A DNA stretch of 64,000 nucleotides from Thecaphora thlaspeos (GCA_900291925.1 UWYS01000026.1:1-64000), one strand, 5' to 3'; shown: positions 1 through 11,432, counted from the first letter of the stretch. The notes: generated from the sequence alone by a model not told the origin. Program-made: numbers and translations.

Positions 1-2957
1 TCGGCAGCGCGGCCCACTACAAGCTCAACTACATCTCGTACAAATGGTGCAAGGACCTACAAAAGAACCTCCCGCCTCGCTCCCTGATCATTCCGCTCGA
101 CATTTAGCGCCTTTCGTACTGCCTCGAGCCGAAGAGGTGGTTCAAGGACGGGAATCAGGAGGAGCAGCAGCAGGACAAGGCAACCGCCCCGGGCAGCGGC
201 AGCGGCAACTCCAAGCCTCAGCAGGACGACAAGCTCCACAGTAGAGCGACCGAAAAGGACCTTCAGGAGGTGAGGAGGGCGCTGCGGACCGATTCTGATG
301 CGAACGAGGACGAATCGGGCCAGCCGTCAGCGAGCCGTCCCGCTTTACGTCTGTGAGTAGATGCCGTGTCCCCGCCCGGCTCAGCCCAGCCCAACCAAGC
401 CACTTTCGCCATCAGTCTGGAGCGAGACTGCAGTGACTGACAGTGTACCCACCTATGCTCGCTTCCGCTCCTCTCAATTTGACTGAATCGCGCCTCCAGC
501 GAGCAACGTCAACGACGGAGCTGCCACCATCGTCAACGCGGCCGAAGACGCCCGCAAGATTCTGCGCGCCGTCTTCCCGCGCCTCTCGCAGTCGGACGGC
601 GCCAGCAAGTCGCTCCAAGACCTAGAGGCACGCATCCCCCTCGGCGAAATCTTTGTCTGGGCCGGCACTCCCCTCGAAACGTCGAGCGAGAACTCACTCA
701 GCCCCGGGATACGCCAGCTCGGCTCGGCGCCAAAGAGGCATCTCCTGCGTCGGGTCGACGACTTCAAGGCGCTCGTCAAGGCGGTCAGCACCACCAACAA
801 AGCCGTCGACCAAAAGCAGACGACCGTTTAGGGAGGCGCAGAGTTCCAGCAGGTCAGGTACATCTGGCAAAAGGGCGGCTGCTCCTTCGTCTCGATCGAC
901 ACCGAATCTTGGGAGCGCGGCGACCCGACCAGTCTAATTGAAATCGGCTGGAGCACCATCGAGCGGCCTGCTCGCGACCTGACCCACAAGAGTGGCGGAG
1001 CAGGCAAGGTCTCGTGGACGCAGAAGAGCGAGCACCGCATGATCTTCGAATACCTCGGCATGAACAATGGCAGGTAGGTCGCAGACGCCCGCGGCAACTT
1101 TCTCTTCGGCGACGATGCCCACATTGTCGCCGAGTCGCCCGAAGCGTTCGCCACGTCGACCACCACCTGGCTGCCGCGCGTCCACATCGATGACGACGCA
1201 TCTCCTGGCAGCTCGGTGCCACCTGGCCCAACAAGACGCAGGTGCAGGATATGCAGCAAGTTGCCTCGGAACTCGACGACACGATCCGAAGGCTGAGGAA
1301 GGAGGGCCCCGTCTACATCGTGTTTCACGACTACTCGGCCGACCTCAAGCTGCTTCGCCACCTCGGCATGCGGACGCTAGGCTGGACGAGCCTATGGGAT
1401 AACCTGGGAGCTAAAGGCAAGCACGCCTCCAAGAGCCAGCGCACCGAAGCGACCAAGTTCCAGGCCGCTGTCGGCGATGGCGATCGAGATGAGACGGCAG
1501 CGCTCACCGACATCGGTGCGGGGCCAAGCCGCTCAATTATCCCGGGCCTCCACAACGCGGCCAACGACGCCTTCTACACTCTGCTCAGCTTCGGCGTGAT
1601 GGCGTCGGGCCCGTCGCTGCAGCAACAGCGCAAGAAGGTTCAGTCCAGGCTCGATGCGCTCGACGCACTCCGCCAAAAGGCTCTGGACGACAAAAAGGCG
1701 TGCAAGGAGGCGTGGCAGAACAAGAACAAGCAAGTCAGCAGCAAAGATGATGAGCAGAAGAAGCGGAAGCTGGAAGAGCAGGCCGTTCTCGACAAGTGGG
1801 ACTCTTCTCCGTCGCTGGCGGCGGCGCATCAGCAGGAGCAGAACGGCAAGCGATCCGGTCCCTCGACGACAAGGCAGCCGGAGTGGAGGCGGCAGCAGAA
1901 TTTTGGCGATGAGGAACAGGCGAAGGCAGCTGAGGGCGGTGCTAGCGAGAGATTCACACGGGATGACTGCGGCGGGGGGGAGAGAAGCGACGAGACTACG
2001 TGGCGCAGAAACGAGGACGACCTCCACCCGTCGTCCAGTCGTCGTCACGAAGACGTCTCGGCCTCTTTGACCTCCCGTTCTCCTGCGCTCCCAGAGTCTC
2101 GAGCGAAAGACATCGCTCGGCCTGCTCCTCATCCCGATACTGCAGCTGACCCATACCCACCGCCACACTTATCGCCTTTGCCCTTTCCCACCGGAGCTCA
2201 GTCGAACCTCGACACGATCGAATCCCGCTCCATGCAGTTTGCCTCTTCTTCCTCAGCCACGTCCGCCGCTGGCCCCCTCCCGATCTCACCCGAGGCAGAG
2301 ATGCACATCAGAATGCTAGAGATCCAAGTAGCCAACCTCACCTCTCAGCTCGACGCGCTGACGAATGTCGTCCTGTCGAGCGCACGTACCAATGCCGCCT
2401 TGACGCAGCTACATGGTCTATACCCGGCGAACAACAATGCCGGCGGCGCCTTGAGCCCTTCGGCATTGGCCTCACCCGTTCCTCCGCCAATGTCCGTACC
2501 CGTCGCGGCACCCGCACCCGCACCCGCGCTGACACCTGTACCTGTCCCCGCCACATCCCTCCCCGTCGAAGCACCGTCATGCGTCATCGCCCGGGTCCAC
2601 GGCGGAGCCATGAACATCCACCCTCCCTCGAAAGGCATCAACGACTTCGACGACGAGACGTACGATCTACCCTCTTCGTCTCGTTCCGATTGCCAAATCC
2701 CCTCCACCACCACCTCTACATCAACCCAACTTCGTCAAGCTCCACGTTCATACACACCCTCATCATCATCATCTTCTCGCTCTTCAATCGTTCCTCCGCC
2801 AGTCAAGAACAAATGGCAGACGAAAAAATCAAAGACGACCGTAGTGTCGACAAAGAAGAACGTTGACATGGTGGGAGATCGAGAGAAGTGGATGAAGGAG
2901 AACAGACAGCCACAATTGACCGAGGCTGAACAGGAGGCGGCTCGACTTTGGAGTTGA
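1..2957 (+). pseudogene. Gfd2/YDR514C-like RNase H-fold gene, 5' truncated by the window edge and disrupted
   Basis: A reading frame enters from the left edge and ends at a stop at 2957. An intron is likely at about 355-506 (donor GTGAGT). Downstream the frame shows the Gfd2/YDR514C nuclease-like pattern: FVSIDTE followed by LIEIGWS (about 875-950), FLFGDD (about 1100), IVFHDYSADLKLL (about 1320) and HNAANDAFYTLL (about 1552). These carry the acidic and His-Asn residues of a DEDD/RNase H fold. The frame is broken by in-frame TAG codons at 105-107, 829-831 and 1075-1077, and by a frame change near 1195. The 1075 stop sits inside NNGR-stop-VADARGNFLFG, where this family usually has an aromatic residue. 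The C-terminal third is low-complexity and Ser/Pro-rich. The TAGs at 105 and 829 both end a TTTAG and could be 3' splice sites, but the one at 1075 cannot be removed by a normal intron. Function in fungi is poorly known; family call fairly sure, pseudogene status likely. Confidence 0.6.
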
Positions 2958-3056
2958 GTCGTCGTATGCCCCCGTCTCTGGCACTTTGAGGTCAAGATAA
3001 TTGCTCAGTCTTGCCATTGTCTCCCTGCGCGCAACATCACCAGGCATGTTCCTCAA

Positions 3057-3104
3057 CACACACACACACACACACACACACCATCTGCGCAGCATGTAGA
3101 AAAA

Positions 3105-3136
<32 letters not shown>
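3057..3136. repeat. (CA)12 microsatellite and 31-nt poly-A tract
   Basis: Twelve CA units lie at 3057-3080 and a run of 31 A at 3106-3136. Both fall in the 238-bp gap between two convergent gene ends. Ordinary simple repeats; their length is prone to assembly error. Confidence 0.95.
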
Positions 3137-3140
<4 letters not shown>

Positions 3141-3195
3141 ATACCATTCCCGACCGACTTCCTCCCCATTTCAGCCTCTTCTCGACCAGCGACCT

Positions 3196-5838
3196 CTACT
3201 TATCCATTGCATCCCCCTCTTCCTCTTCAAACAAGACCAACTCAACACCCTCACCGACCATCTGACCCATCTTCGCCTTTGGATTCAAACTCTTGACCTT
3301 GCCATCCTTGGGAGCTCGTAGGGAATGTTCCGTCTTCATCGCCTCAAGGACGACGACTACATCACCTTGTTTCACCTCCTCTCCCACTTTGACTCGAACG
3401 TCGACGACTTTCGAGGGCATGGGCGAGATGACTGCACCTTTTGCTTCGCTCTTGCCCAAAAGGCTGGCGAGCCAGGTGGGCGCAAGGAGGGAAAGCGTAG
3501 TCTGTTTACCCTGTAGGAACAGATCGAGCTTCTCAGTCGTAGACGTGGGACGCGAGATGATGGTGCTCTTCAACCTGGGCGTTGCCTTATCCGTCAATGT
3601 GGGCGAAACGAGTCCCGATGTAAGCACCGATTCCGAACCGTCCAGCGTCGCACTGACGGACGAGAGGTGCACCGTTTTACCACCTTCGCTGGGCGTGATC
3701 GAGAGGTCGAAGAGAGAGGGCGAGATAGGTGAAACGACCACCGTGGCGATCTCTTGCGTTCCGCTCTTGGTGCTGTCGAGGGTATAGCCGAATTGGAAGG
3801 TCCGTTGACAGGGCTGAGAGGTGGAGAGGCGAACGGAGGAAAAGGTGGAGACGTGCCATGGGTTGGCGCTGGCGGTGGGAGGCGAGTCGACCGATGATCT
3901 GGAAGAGGAGGAGGGCAAGGAGGAGGAAGACTCGCGGTCGCGGAGGAAAAGGTAGAGAGCCGTCTGGCCTAGCTCAGTGGCCGAAGGGACGGGGACAGGC
4001 GGCTGTAGCTCGTGTCCGTATTTCTGTCGCGTCGGGAAGAAAGGCAGAGACGATCTCGCCATCAGCATCCCTGAGCTACCCTGTCTCGTCCGCCCGGCCT
4101 CGCTCTGAACTCACCGGGATGAAGCCGGTCTCGACCTTGCCCTCGACAAACGCCTCGTGCCGGGCGAGATTCTTGAGGAACTCGATGTTGGTTAGCGGTC
4201 CGACGACCTCATACTCCTCGAGCGCCTTTGTGAGGACGCGGAGCGCCTCGTTCCTGTCACGCCCCTTGACGATCAGCTTGGCAATCATGGGGTCGTAATG
4301 GACCGAGACGTCGTCTCCCTTGCCGAAGCCGGTGTCGACGCGGACGTCTTCGGAGAGGGTGGGCAGTTTGACGTGTCTCAGCGTTCCGACGTCCGGGAGG
4401 AAGTTGGCGCGGGTGTTTTCAGCGTAGATTCTCGCTTCGAATGCGTGGCCCTTGAGCGGCATCTGCTCCTGCGTCAGGGGCAGCTTGTTGCCGGCAGCCA
4501 CCTCGAGCTGCCACTGGACGAGGTCTAGCCCTGAGATCATCTCCGAGACCGGGTGCTCGACCTGGAGGCGCGTGTTCATCTCCATAAAGTAGAAGTCGAG
4601 CGTCTCGGCGTCCAGGATGAACTCGACGGTGCCCGCGCCAACATAGTTGACCGCCTTAGCTGCCACGACCGCCTTCTCGCCGAGGTCACGTCGTAGCGCC
4701 TCAGGGAGGCCGGGAGCAGGCGCCTCTTCGATGATCTTTTGGTGGCGGCGCTGGACGGAGCAGTCGCGCTCCCATACGTAGACGGCGTCGCCGTGCTTGT
4801 CGGCAAAGACCTGAACTTCGACGTGGCGCGGACGCTGCAGATAGCGCTCGAGCAAGACGTCGGTGTCGCCAAATGACTGCGCAGGGTCGCGAAAGGAGAG
4901 CGCCATCGTCCCTAGGGGATGTCAGCCGCCATGGACACGTAGCTGATTAGAAGCCACCTGCAGCGTCGCCTACTCACCTTTTCGGCCTCGCGCCGGGCGC
5001 TCATGAGCTGCTCCTCGAACTCGCCGCTGTGCTCGACGACCTTCATACCCTTTCCGCCGCCGCTCTTTACGGCCTTGATGAGGAGCGGGTAGCCGCACTT
5101 GTCTGCCTCTTCCTTGAGCCTTTCGATGCTCTGGTCGTGACCGTGATAGCCGGGGACGCAGGGGACGCCGGCGGCGATCATGATTTCCTTGCTCCTGCTC
5201 TTGTTGCCCATGCTCTCGATTGCGCTAGCGGGCGGACCGATGAACTCGATCCCCTCTCTTTCCAGCAAGTTGGCGAACGCAGCGTTTTCCGAGAGGAAGC
5301 CGTAGCCGGGGTGGATCGTGGAAGCGCTCGTCTCGTGCGCGACGGCAATGATGCGGTCCATGCGGAGGTAGGATTGGGCCGATGCGGCTGGGCCGATGCA
5401 GTAGGCCTGGTCTGCAAGAGCGACGTGCATGCTGTTTGCGTCTGCCTCGGAGTAAACGGCGACGGTCTGGATGCTGAGGGAGCGGCAGGTGCGGATGATG
5501 CGACAGGCAATCTCACCGCGGTTGGCGATGAGGATCTTGCGCGGGAGGGGGAGCTTGGGCGCATCGCCGGTGGTGGTGCCTGAGGAGGGGGAGGAGAGGG
5601 GGAGGCCTTTCGCGCTGGTGCTGGGAGAGCTTGCGGAGAGGGTGGCGAGGCGTGCGACTCGGACAGATTGGGGTAGCGCGGTAGCGGCCGCCCTCTGTGT
5701 CGGACGCGATGCGAGGGTGAGGGCGTGGGCAGGGAGGCCGGATGGCAGTTTGGCAGCGTTGCTTGCGGCGGCAGTAGCGGCGGCGGTGACGCCGGACCGA
5801 GAGGACCGAAGCTGCGCCTTGATGGCAGAAGGCAGCAT
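3196..5838 (-). CDS. mccA: 3-methylcrotonyl-CoA carboxylase alpha (biotin-containing) subunit, mitochondrial
   Basis: Catalyses the ATP-dependent carboxylation of biotin for 3-methylcrotonyl-CoA carboxylase in leucine breakdown in mitochondria. Three exons: 4978-5838, 4115-4876 and 4023-3196 (introns of 101 and 91 nt, all phase 0), giving 816 aa. After an Arg/Ser/Ala-rich leader ([16 protein letters not shown]) comes the biotin carboxylase module: [24 protein letters not shown], the ATP-grasp loop SGGGKGM, and [16 protein letters not shown]. The biotinyl domain near the C-terminus holds EAMKTEH with the acceptor lysine at about residue 771. The intron borders were chosen because they restore [14 protein letters not shown] and [12 protein letters not shown]. 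The frame is open 108 codons further upstream, but this methionine gives the better transit peptide. Longer than animal MCCA because of the leader and a Ser-rich insert. The biotin motif reads AMKT instead of AMKM. The beta subunit gene is not in the window. Confidence 0.93.
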
Positions 5839-6597
5839 TGTCACTGAGGCTGTGGTCCTCTTCCAAGAGTGGTGGCCGTGAGTGGGAGTTGGTGTTGAGG
5901 AAGGGTCAGAAGAGGTCGGCGGGGGCGGTGAGGGGGAGCGAAGAAGGCGACGGTGGTGGTGGTAACGGTGGAAGGGAAAGAAAGATAAGGGCGAGGCACC
6001 GTCTAAAGAAGGCAAAGGAGCAGAGAGGAGGGACGGGGCTCCGGTCGGGAGGTCGAGAGAAGACAAGGAGAGAAAAGAGAGAAAGAGCAAGAAGAGCAAG
6101 TTAGCTGGAGGCGCGGGGCGACGCTTGGGCCGTTTACCCCGCACCCGGCGCACCCGGCGCACCTGTGCGGGCGTGCGGGCGTGCGGGGTTGCCCTGACCA
6201 GGCCGGTCGGCCCTTCCGGCCTGTTCGTCGGCCCGAAGCCGTCGCCCGTCGCCCGTCACGCTTTTGACGGCCCAACGTGCCAACGGGCCGACGCAAGTCC
6301 GATCCCCCACAGCAGAGCCAGCCAGTCCCAACTGCTCCGCTCCTTGCGGCCGACAGCGCAAGCACCGGGGCCGCCCTATGTAACAGCACGAACCCTTCAC
6401 CCCGAGCTACCCGGCCATGCTCCATGATCCTTCAGTATGTCATCCTTGGCCCGACGGCTGCTCCTTAAGTGGCCACTCACTCGGCTATCCCACCACACTA
6501 GTGGACAAGGGAGGCAGCCTCCAATGAACTTCAGCCTATTGTGGTCCCCCGAGGCGGAACGAAAGGCGTAGAGTCAAAGCGTAGAAGAAAAAATACA
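5839..6597. other. Intergenic, upstream of mccA
   Basis: About 760 bp holding the 5' side of mccA. It is purine-rich on the plus strand (the template side of a CT-rich leader) up to about 6080 and GC-rich after that. No coding region with recognisable similarity and no clear core promoter element seen. Confidence 0.6.
6588..6593 (-). terminator. RNA polymerase III terminator of tRNA-Glu
   Basis: Six A on the plus strand read as TTTTTT on the minus strand, four bases beyond the discriminator base of the tRNA. This is the usual Pol III stop signal. Confidence 0.8.
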
Positions 6598-6704
6598 TTC
6601 CCGGCCGGGGAATCGAACCCCGATCTGAACAGATTACATTGAAAGCAGGTGATAGCAACCATGGTAATGAGAATGTCCTATACTGACCATTGTACTAACC
6701 AGGA
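6598..6704 (-). tRNA. tRNA-Glu(CUC) with a 35-nt intron
   Basis: On the minus strand the 5' acceptor TCCTGGT pairs with GCCGGGA (two G-U pairs), followed by discriminator A. The D arm is GTAC/GTAT around AATGGTCA. The anticodon stem GGACA pairs with TGTTC. The T arm is CGGGG-TTCGATT-CCCCG. The anticodon loop reads TTCTCA then C, so the anticodon is CTC (6669-6671). An intron of 35 nt (6633-6667) interrupts exactly between positions 37 and 38. Without the intron the mature tRNA is 72 nt before CCA addition. All four helices form, so the call is firm. The tRNA splicing endonuclease must act on it. Confidence 0.88.
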
Positions 6705-7364
6705 GAATCTATATCGATAGATTCATTATTATAATATATACACTTAATTTTATGCTCCTAACTAACTTACGCCAAAGGGGGATACCTAACTGGACGAAAA
6801 CACGCCCCAGTCTCTTCATGACGTCCAATGTAGAAAAGCTCCTGCGAAGAATGAAGCCGTTGTATCTACAGTTCTCCTTTTATCTCGAAAAGAGGAAGGT
6901 TCAGGAATGTCTTGACCATCTACCATCTCGTCTCGTTCAGAGCGACGTTTTTCTCAAGGGACGAGTAACGCAACGTCCTCGGACATCCCGACGAGAAAAA
7001 TGACAGGCTACAATGATATTCCGGCATCGAATACAAGTGAGAGTAGTGAAAGGGGAAAGAAAGGATAGAGGGATGGAGGAAGATGTATCATTCCGCAGTT
7101 GCTCTGCCCGTCCTTGTGGGACGTGGCGGAGAGGGAAGTGATACGACCTATGAGGCAAGAGGGGTTGGGTGGTATGATACAGTAACGAACGGGTAGGAGA
7201 GTGACGTGATGAGAGGCGATGGACGAGGGGTGGGAGGCAAAGGGCAGAGACAAGTGCAGGGGGAAGGAGTGAGGAAGAGGGGAAAGGTCCGCGGTACGAC
7301 AAAAATCTAAGGATACGATGTCTAAAGAGAAGATAGGAAAACTAGGACCGGCCCAGCACGCTCA
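6705..7364. other. Intergenic between tRNA-Glu and the GH16 remnant
   Basis: About 660 bp. The first 60 bases after the tRNA 5' end are AT-rich (a TATAATATATA-like stretch at about 6731-6743), unusual for this window and plausibly the upstream region of the tRNA. The rest shows no gene. Confidence 0.55.
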
Positions 7365-9719
7365 CTACTCCCTCCTCTCGGTCTGGTAGACCTTTACACT
7401 ATTGATCAACCAATAATCCTGACTCATATCTACCTGATTGCTCTCCATGTAAGCCCTACAGCTCGAGAAACCAGTTTGGGCCGCACAACTCTTCGTCTGA
7501 CCCAACGTCCTGATCGGGTTATTCCAGAGGTAATTATCGCCTGCCCAAAATCCACAGATGGTATTGGTGAAGACGGCGACGTGGTTCTGGAAGAAGGCTT
7601 CCATATCGCAGTTCGCAGTTGGCCAGGAAGCTATGGCTTGACCTCATCCTTTCGGGTCGGGAGATCCGGCGATAAGGTCGGCGGGTGCCGAGGAGCGTGG
7701 CCAGAACTACGCTTTGATACCTACGTCCGAGTCCCACACCATCGCATGGATTCCACCGCCATTCGCATTGTACGCTGTTCCGAAATCGGTACGGAGGTTG
7801 CTACGAACTCCGCATCCCTAGTTATCCGTATCGAACGAAGCGCAGTTGGTAGCCTGCGTCAGGTTCGAAAGGGCATACGTGCCAGACTGCGAGTTGGTCG
7901 TAGAATTGATAGAACACCCGCGTGTAGTGTGCACGGAGTACGTGTTGACCGAGTAATCGTGCACTCCTTCGACGATGTCGATCTCGCCGCCGTTAGGCCA
8001 GGCTCCGATGGGATTCGTGGGGACCGTCCAGAAGGCTGGCTATAGTCCGCATCCAACCGGCATATGTGTCGCGTCGAGCACGAAGATTCCCTCGGTGTAG
8101 CTGTCCCACGACAAAATACGGACCGATTTGTACGCCGGAACCGTTGGAATAGGCGCGGCCGAGGTGGTCGTCGTGCTGGCGCTGCTGCTCGTGCTGGAGT
8201 TGGAGCTGGAGCTGCCGCTGCTGCTGCTACCAGTAGGTGTGCCTGTAACCGTCGACGTCGCCGCTCCAGTCGATGCAGTGACTGTCGCCGTGGGGGTCGA
8301 CGAAGAGGTAGTCTCCGACGCCGCCGCAGTACTCGTGACGATACTGGTCGAGCTCGTCGTGGGCCAGATCCTTGTCGTCGCGTAGCCCATGTAGATCTGA
8401 GATCCAGACATGCCGACGAGACCCAACGACCTCGCCTCGTTCCTGCTCACATAGTCGACGTAGTCATGCGTAGGATCGTCAAAGGCGAAAAAGTAAAAGT
8501 TGTCAAAGAACGTGCTGCCAGAGTAGTTGTTGATCAGATTGTACGTCGTGGGCGTCGGAGTCGAGGATGTAGTCGTCGTCGTGGCGGTTGTCGCCGTGTC
8601 CGTCGAGGTCGAGGTGCCAGAGGTGATGGTGAGCGTGGAGGGGCTGGTTGGGACGGACGAAGTGGTGGTCGTCGAGGTCGTGCTACTCGTCGAGGACCGG
8701 AGTGAGGAGGAGGTGGTGGTGCTCGACGATGGAACGCTCGACGAAGTGGTCGTCGAGGCGGTCCTGTTGGTTGTCGTAGATGGCCTGACGGACGACGAAG
8801 TGGTGGAGCTAGTGGTCGACGACCTGGTCGTGGTGGAGCTCGTGGAGCTCAACGTCGTGGTGGGCCTGGTGGACGTCGTCGTCGTCGTCGTCGACGACCT
8901 GGACAAGGTGGACGTAGTGGCAGCCCTGGACGGGGTGGACGTAGTAGTAGCCCTGGACGAGGTCGTCGTCGTGGACGCAGGTCTCGACGTGGTGGTCTTC
9001 GTCGAGCTGCGCGACGTGGTGGTCATCCTCGTCGAAGTGGTACTCGTGGTCTCCAACGAAGTGACAGGCAATAGGCCCTTTGTAAATCCATACGAAAAGA
9101 CGATCATACCGCCGTTCATCCTGGTACCCTCCTTGTACACTGCAGCAGCTTTGGGCTGCTTGACGGTGTACAGAGCGCAGATGACGGACCCGTCGCTACC
9201 ACCTCTCATCTGGATCGGATGAAAGAAGCCACAGGCCGGAACGGCGTTGCAGCGACTTGCACATCGGTTCAGCTCAGTCTGTCCGACCGAGGTGGCGCCG
9301 ACGATGGTGGTACGCGTGAGGTACTGCTTCGTGGTCGTTCCGAATGAGACACGGGCCGCGTCGATTCCCCAGCTGAAGCGATATCCAGTCGGGGCAGTGA
9401 AGGTGTTGATCCAGCGTTTGAGCTTGCGCTCGTCATCCCGTTGCAGAACGCGCTTGGCGAGAAAATGGACGGGCGCGTCTGCTTCTTCGCGGACGACATC
9501 ATCGTCTCTCTTGGTGTGGCGATGTTCGACATCTCTGCCAAGCAGCTTCGTCGACTCCTCGAGATCCGCAGACCTCTTGTCAAAGCGGGCCGGCGCGATG
9601 ACTGAAGCGGCAACGTAGCGCTGGACGTCGACCGTCTCTCTGTGACCCGCCTCGTGAGGCGCCGTGGCCAGCAGGAGAGGGGCAAACACGCTAAAGGCAG
9701 ATATGCGTAGCAACCTCAT
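7365..9719 (-). pseudogene. Secreted GH16 beta-glucanase, disrupted by four in-frame stops
   Basis: One uninterrupted frame of 785 codons, with no frameshift or intron. It starts with a signal peptide (MRLLRISAFSVFAPLLLA). A Cys-rich PAN/Apple-like stretch follows (CASRCNAVPACGFFHP at about residue 160), then a long Ser/Thr linker likely to be O-glycosylated. The last part is a GH16 domain (endo-1,3(4)-beta-glucanase type) with YNLINNYSG, YSVHTTRGC, NTICGFWAG and the catalytic GEIDIVEG. Stops interrupt the GH16 domain at 8040-8042 (TAG in CGL-stop-PAFW), 7818-7820 (TAG in DN-stop-GCGV), 7707-7709 (TAG in KA-stop-FWPR) and 7644-7646 (TGA in KG-stop-GQA). Family context expects Trp at three sites and Gln at one. 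The catalytic Glu-Asp-Glu core lies beyond the first stop, so a plain translation product would be inactive. Everything else in the domain is intact, so inactivation is recent, or the stops are bypassed. Confidence 0.85.
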
Positions 9720-11400
9720 GTTGGCGACTCGTGGTACGGGTTAACGTCGTGTCCTAGGTCGATGTCCCTAAGCTGTAATTCTGCGAGTGACGAGGGTGGG
9801 TGGCGAAGCTGTAGGGCTGATCTTTGGAAGAAGAGGTGGTGATCCGTCTATGACCGTCGAGCGGCGGATGCGTTGGCCTATAAAGGAGTGTGAATCGCCG
9901 TGATGGGCAGCTGGAAGTCTGGCAGCAGAGGGAAGGGGAAAGGAGTAAAGACGAACAGGCAGGGACTGGGGCAAGGTGCAGAGAGCGACGAAGGCGTCCG
10001 GGGAACGAGATGGGAAGGGGGGAAGGGGGGAAGGGGAACGGGAGTGGTGAGTGGTGAGTGAGAGGGGTGAGGTTGAGAGAAAGACGGGAAGACCATAAAG
10101 GCCCATCAGGGCATCTTGCATTGACCTGCCTCATGTATCAGCCCGCACCAGGGACGGGACAAGAACGAAGAGAGAGGGAAGGCGTCCCGACCGTATGATA
10201 CCAAGTGAGCCAGGCGTGGTCAGCCAAGGCTAGAGGGACGATTGGCAACGGCATCAAAGTCACCGAGGGGGCAGGGCGGCCAGAGGGGGAAGGGGAAGAG
10301 AGGAGAGCTGGATCAATCATCGTTCCCAGACGGACGGGTGGAATGGTGCCCAAGTAGGCCATCAGGTGGAGTCTCGGTGCTGGGCATCGCTCTGCATCCA
10401 CGTGAAGCGCGACAGCAGGAAAGGTAGAGAGAGATTCTTGGCGCCTCGGAACGAAAGGGGATGGAGTCTCCGAGGAGCTGGCTGGGGATGCTTAAACCGA
10501 GAGTGCTCTTCAGGGCGGGAGATCGTCATTGCAGGTTTGGGAGTTGCGAGATGTGAATGGGAACGGGAAGCGGGACCAAAAGGGCCAGGCGCGGAACGAG
10601 GAAGAGGATGGTGGAGGAACGGGAAGGAGATGAGAGGGAGGGAGGAAGGGTGCGGCCTCGTGGAGAGGACGAGGAGGCGCCGGTCAGCCTGTATGCCATG
10701 GGACCGGAGAAACGCGCGTATTTCGAGGTCCAATGCCGGCTTGGCGCTGACGACTCTACCTGTATGTGTTACTTTTCGAGAGCCTGGCCCGCCTACGTCT
10801 GCTGCCGCCCGCCCTGTCTGCGATCTTTCCTTCTTGATGGTCAAGTAAAGTTGCTTCCTTAGAGACCTGGCTGGCGGCAAGAAATCCGACCTAATAGGTA
10901 GCACTGAGAAGAATGTAGCAGAAAGCGTCGTCCGGCTGTCGGTGTAATCATTTTGCTGGGACACCAAGAACGGCCGATGGCGACACGAACAGCGATGGAC
11001 GTTTACCTCTTGTCGACGCATCGAGAGATGGGGGCAGAACGGCGTGAAATGGAGGCGAGCGCCGAACGCCGAGGCTGCCACCCACTCCCGCTCTGCCCGA
11101 AGCAGTACTGAAGTCGACGGCGGGTATCTGTAGGTGGACAGAGGAAGGGAGATGCTCACTGCTGCACGGTGATCAGAAGCCCGCTCGGGACTGGAGAAGT
11201 AAGGCGGGGAGCAATGCTCCAAACCCATCGCCGTCTGTCGTTTACCCTGGCACCCCCGTACAGTATCCTCCTTGTCCTTCTGCGCAGAGAACGCCTGCGA
11301 CGACTTTCTTTGGATTTTGGGTCGACGTATGAGCGAGGATCACCTTATCCCGTACCTATAGAGAAATGATATCGACCAGCAGGTCCAACAGGACAACAGA

Positions 11401-11432
11401 GGTAGGTAGGTAGGTAGGTAGGTAGGTAGGTA
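11401..11432. repeat. (GGTA)8 microsatellite
   Basis: Eight perfect GGTA units in non-coding DNA. Confidence 0.95.

Noticed and set aside
1072..1211. Intron (GTAGGT to TGGCAG) that would remove the TAG at 1075 and fix the frame
   Set aside because: It would delete the conserved VADARGNFLFG segment of the nuclease-like domain; kept only as a weak alternative.
8544..9060. Minisatellite or mobile repeat in the GH16 locus
   Set aside because: Imperfect ACGACC/GTCGTC-type periodicity comes from the coding Ser/Thr repeats of the linker.
8527..9222. Plus-strand frame of Val/Asp-rich sequence across the GH16 linker
   Set aside because: It is the antisense reading of the Ser/Thr-rich linker repeats, not a protein.
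1..9719. TAG reassigned as a sense codon in this organism
   Set aside because: Several intact genes end at TAG exactly where their families end (mccA, the M28 peptidase, GGTase-I beta, the RRM protein), so TAG is a normal stop.
10362..11228. Minus-strand frame of 288 codons in the intergenic region
   Set aside because: No conserved motif and random-looking composition; kept as intergenic.
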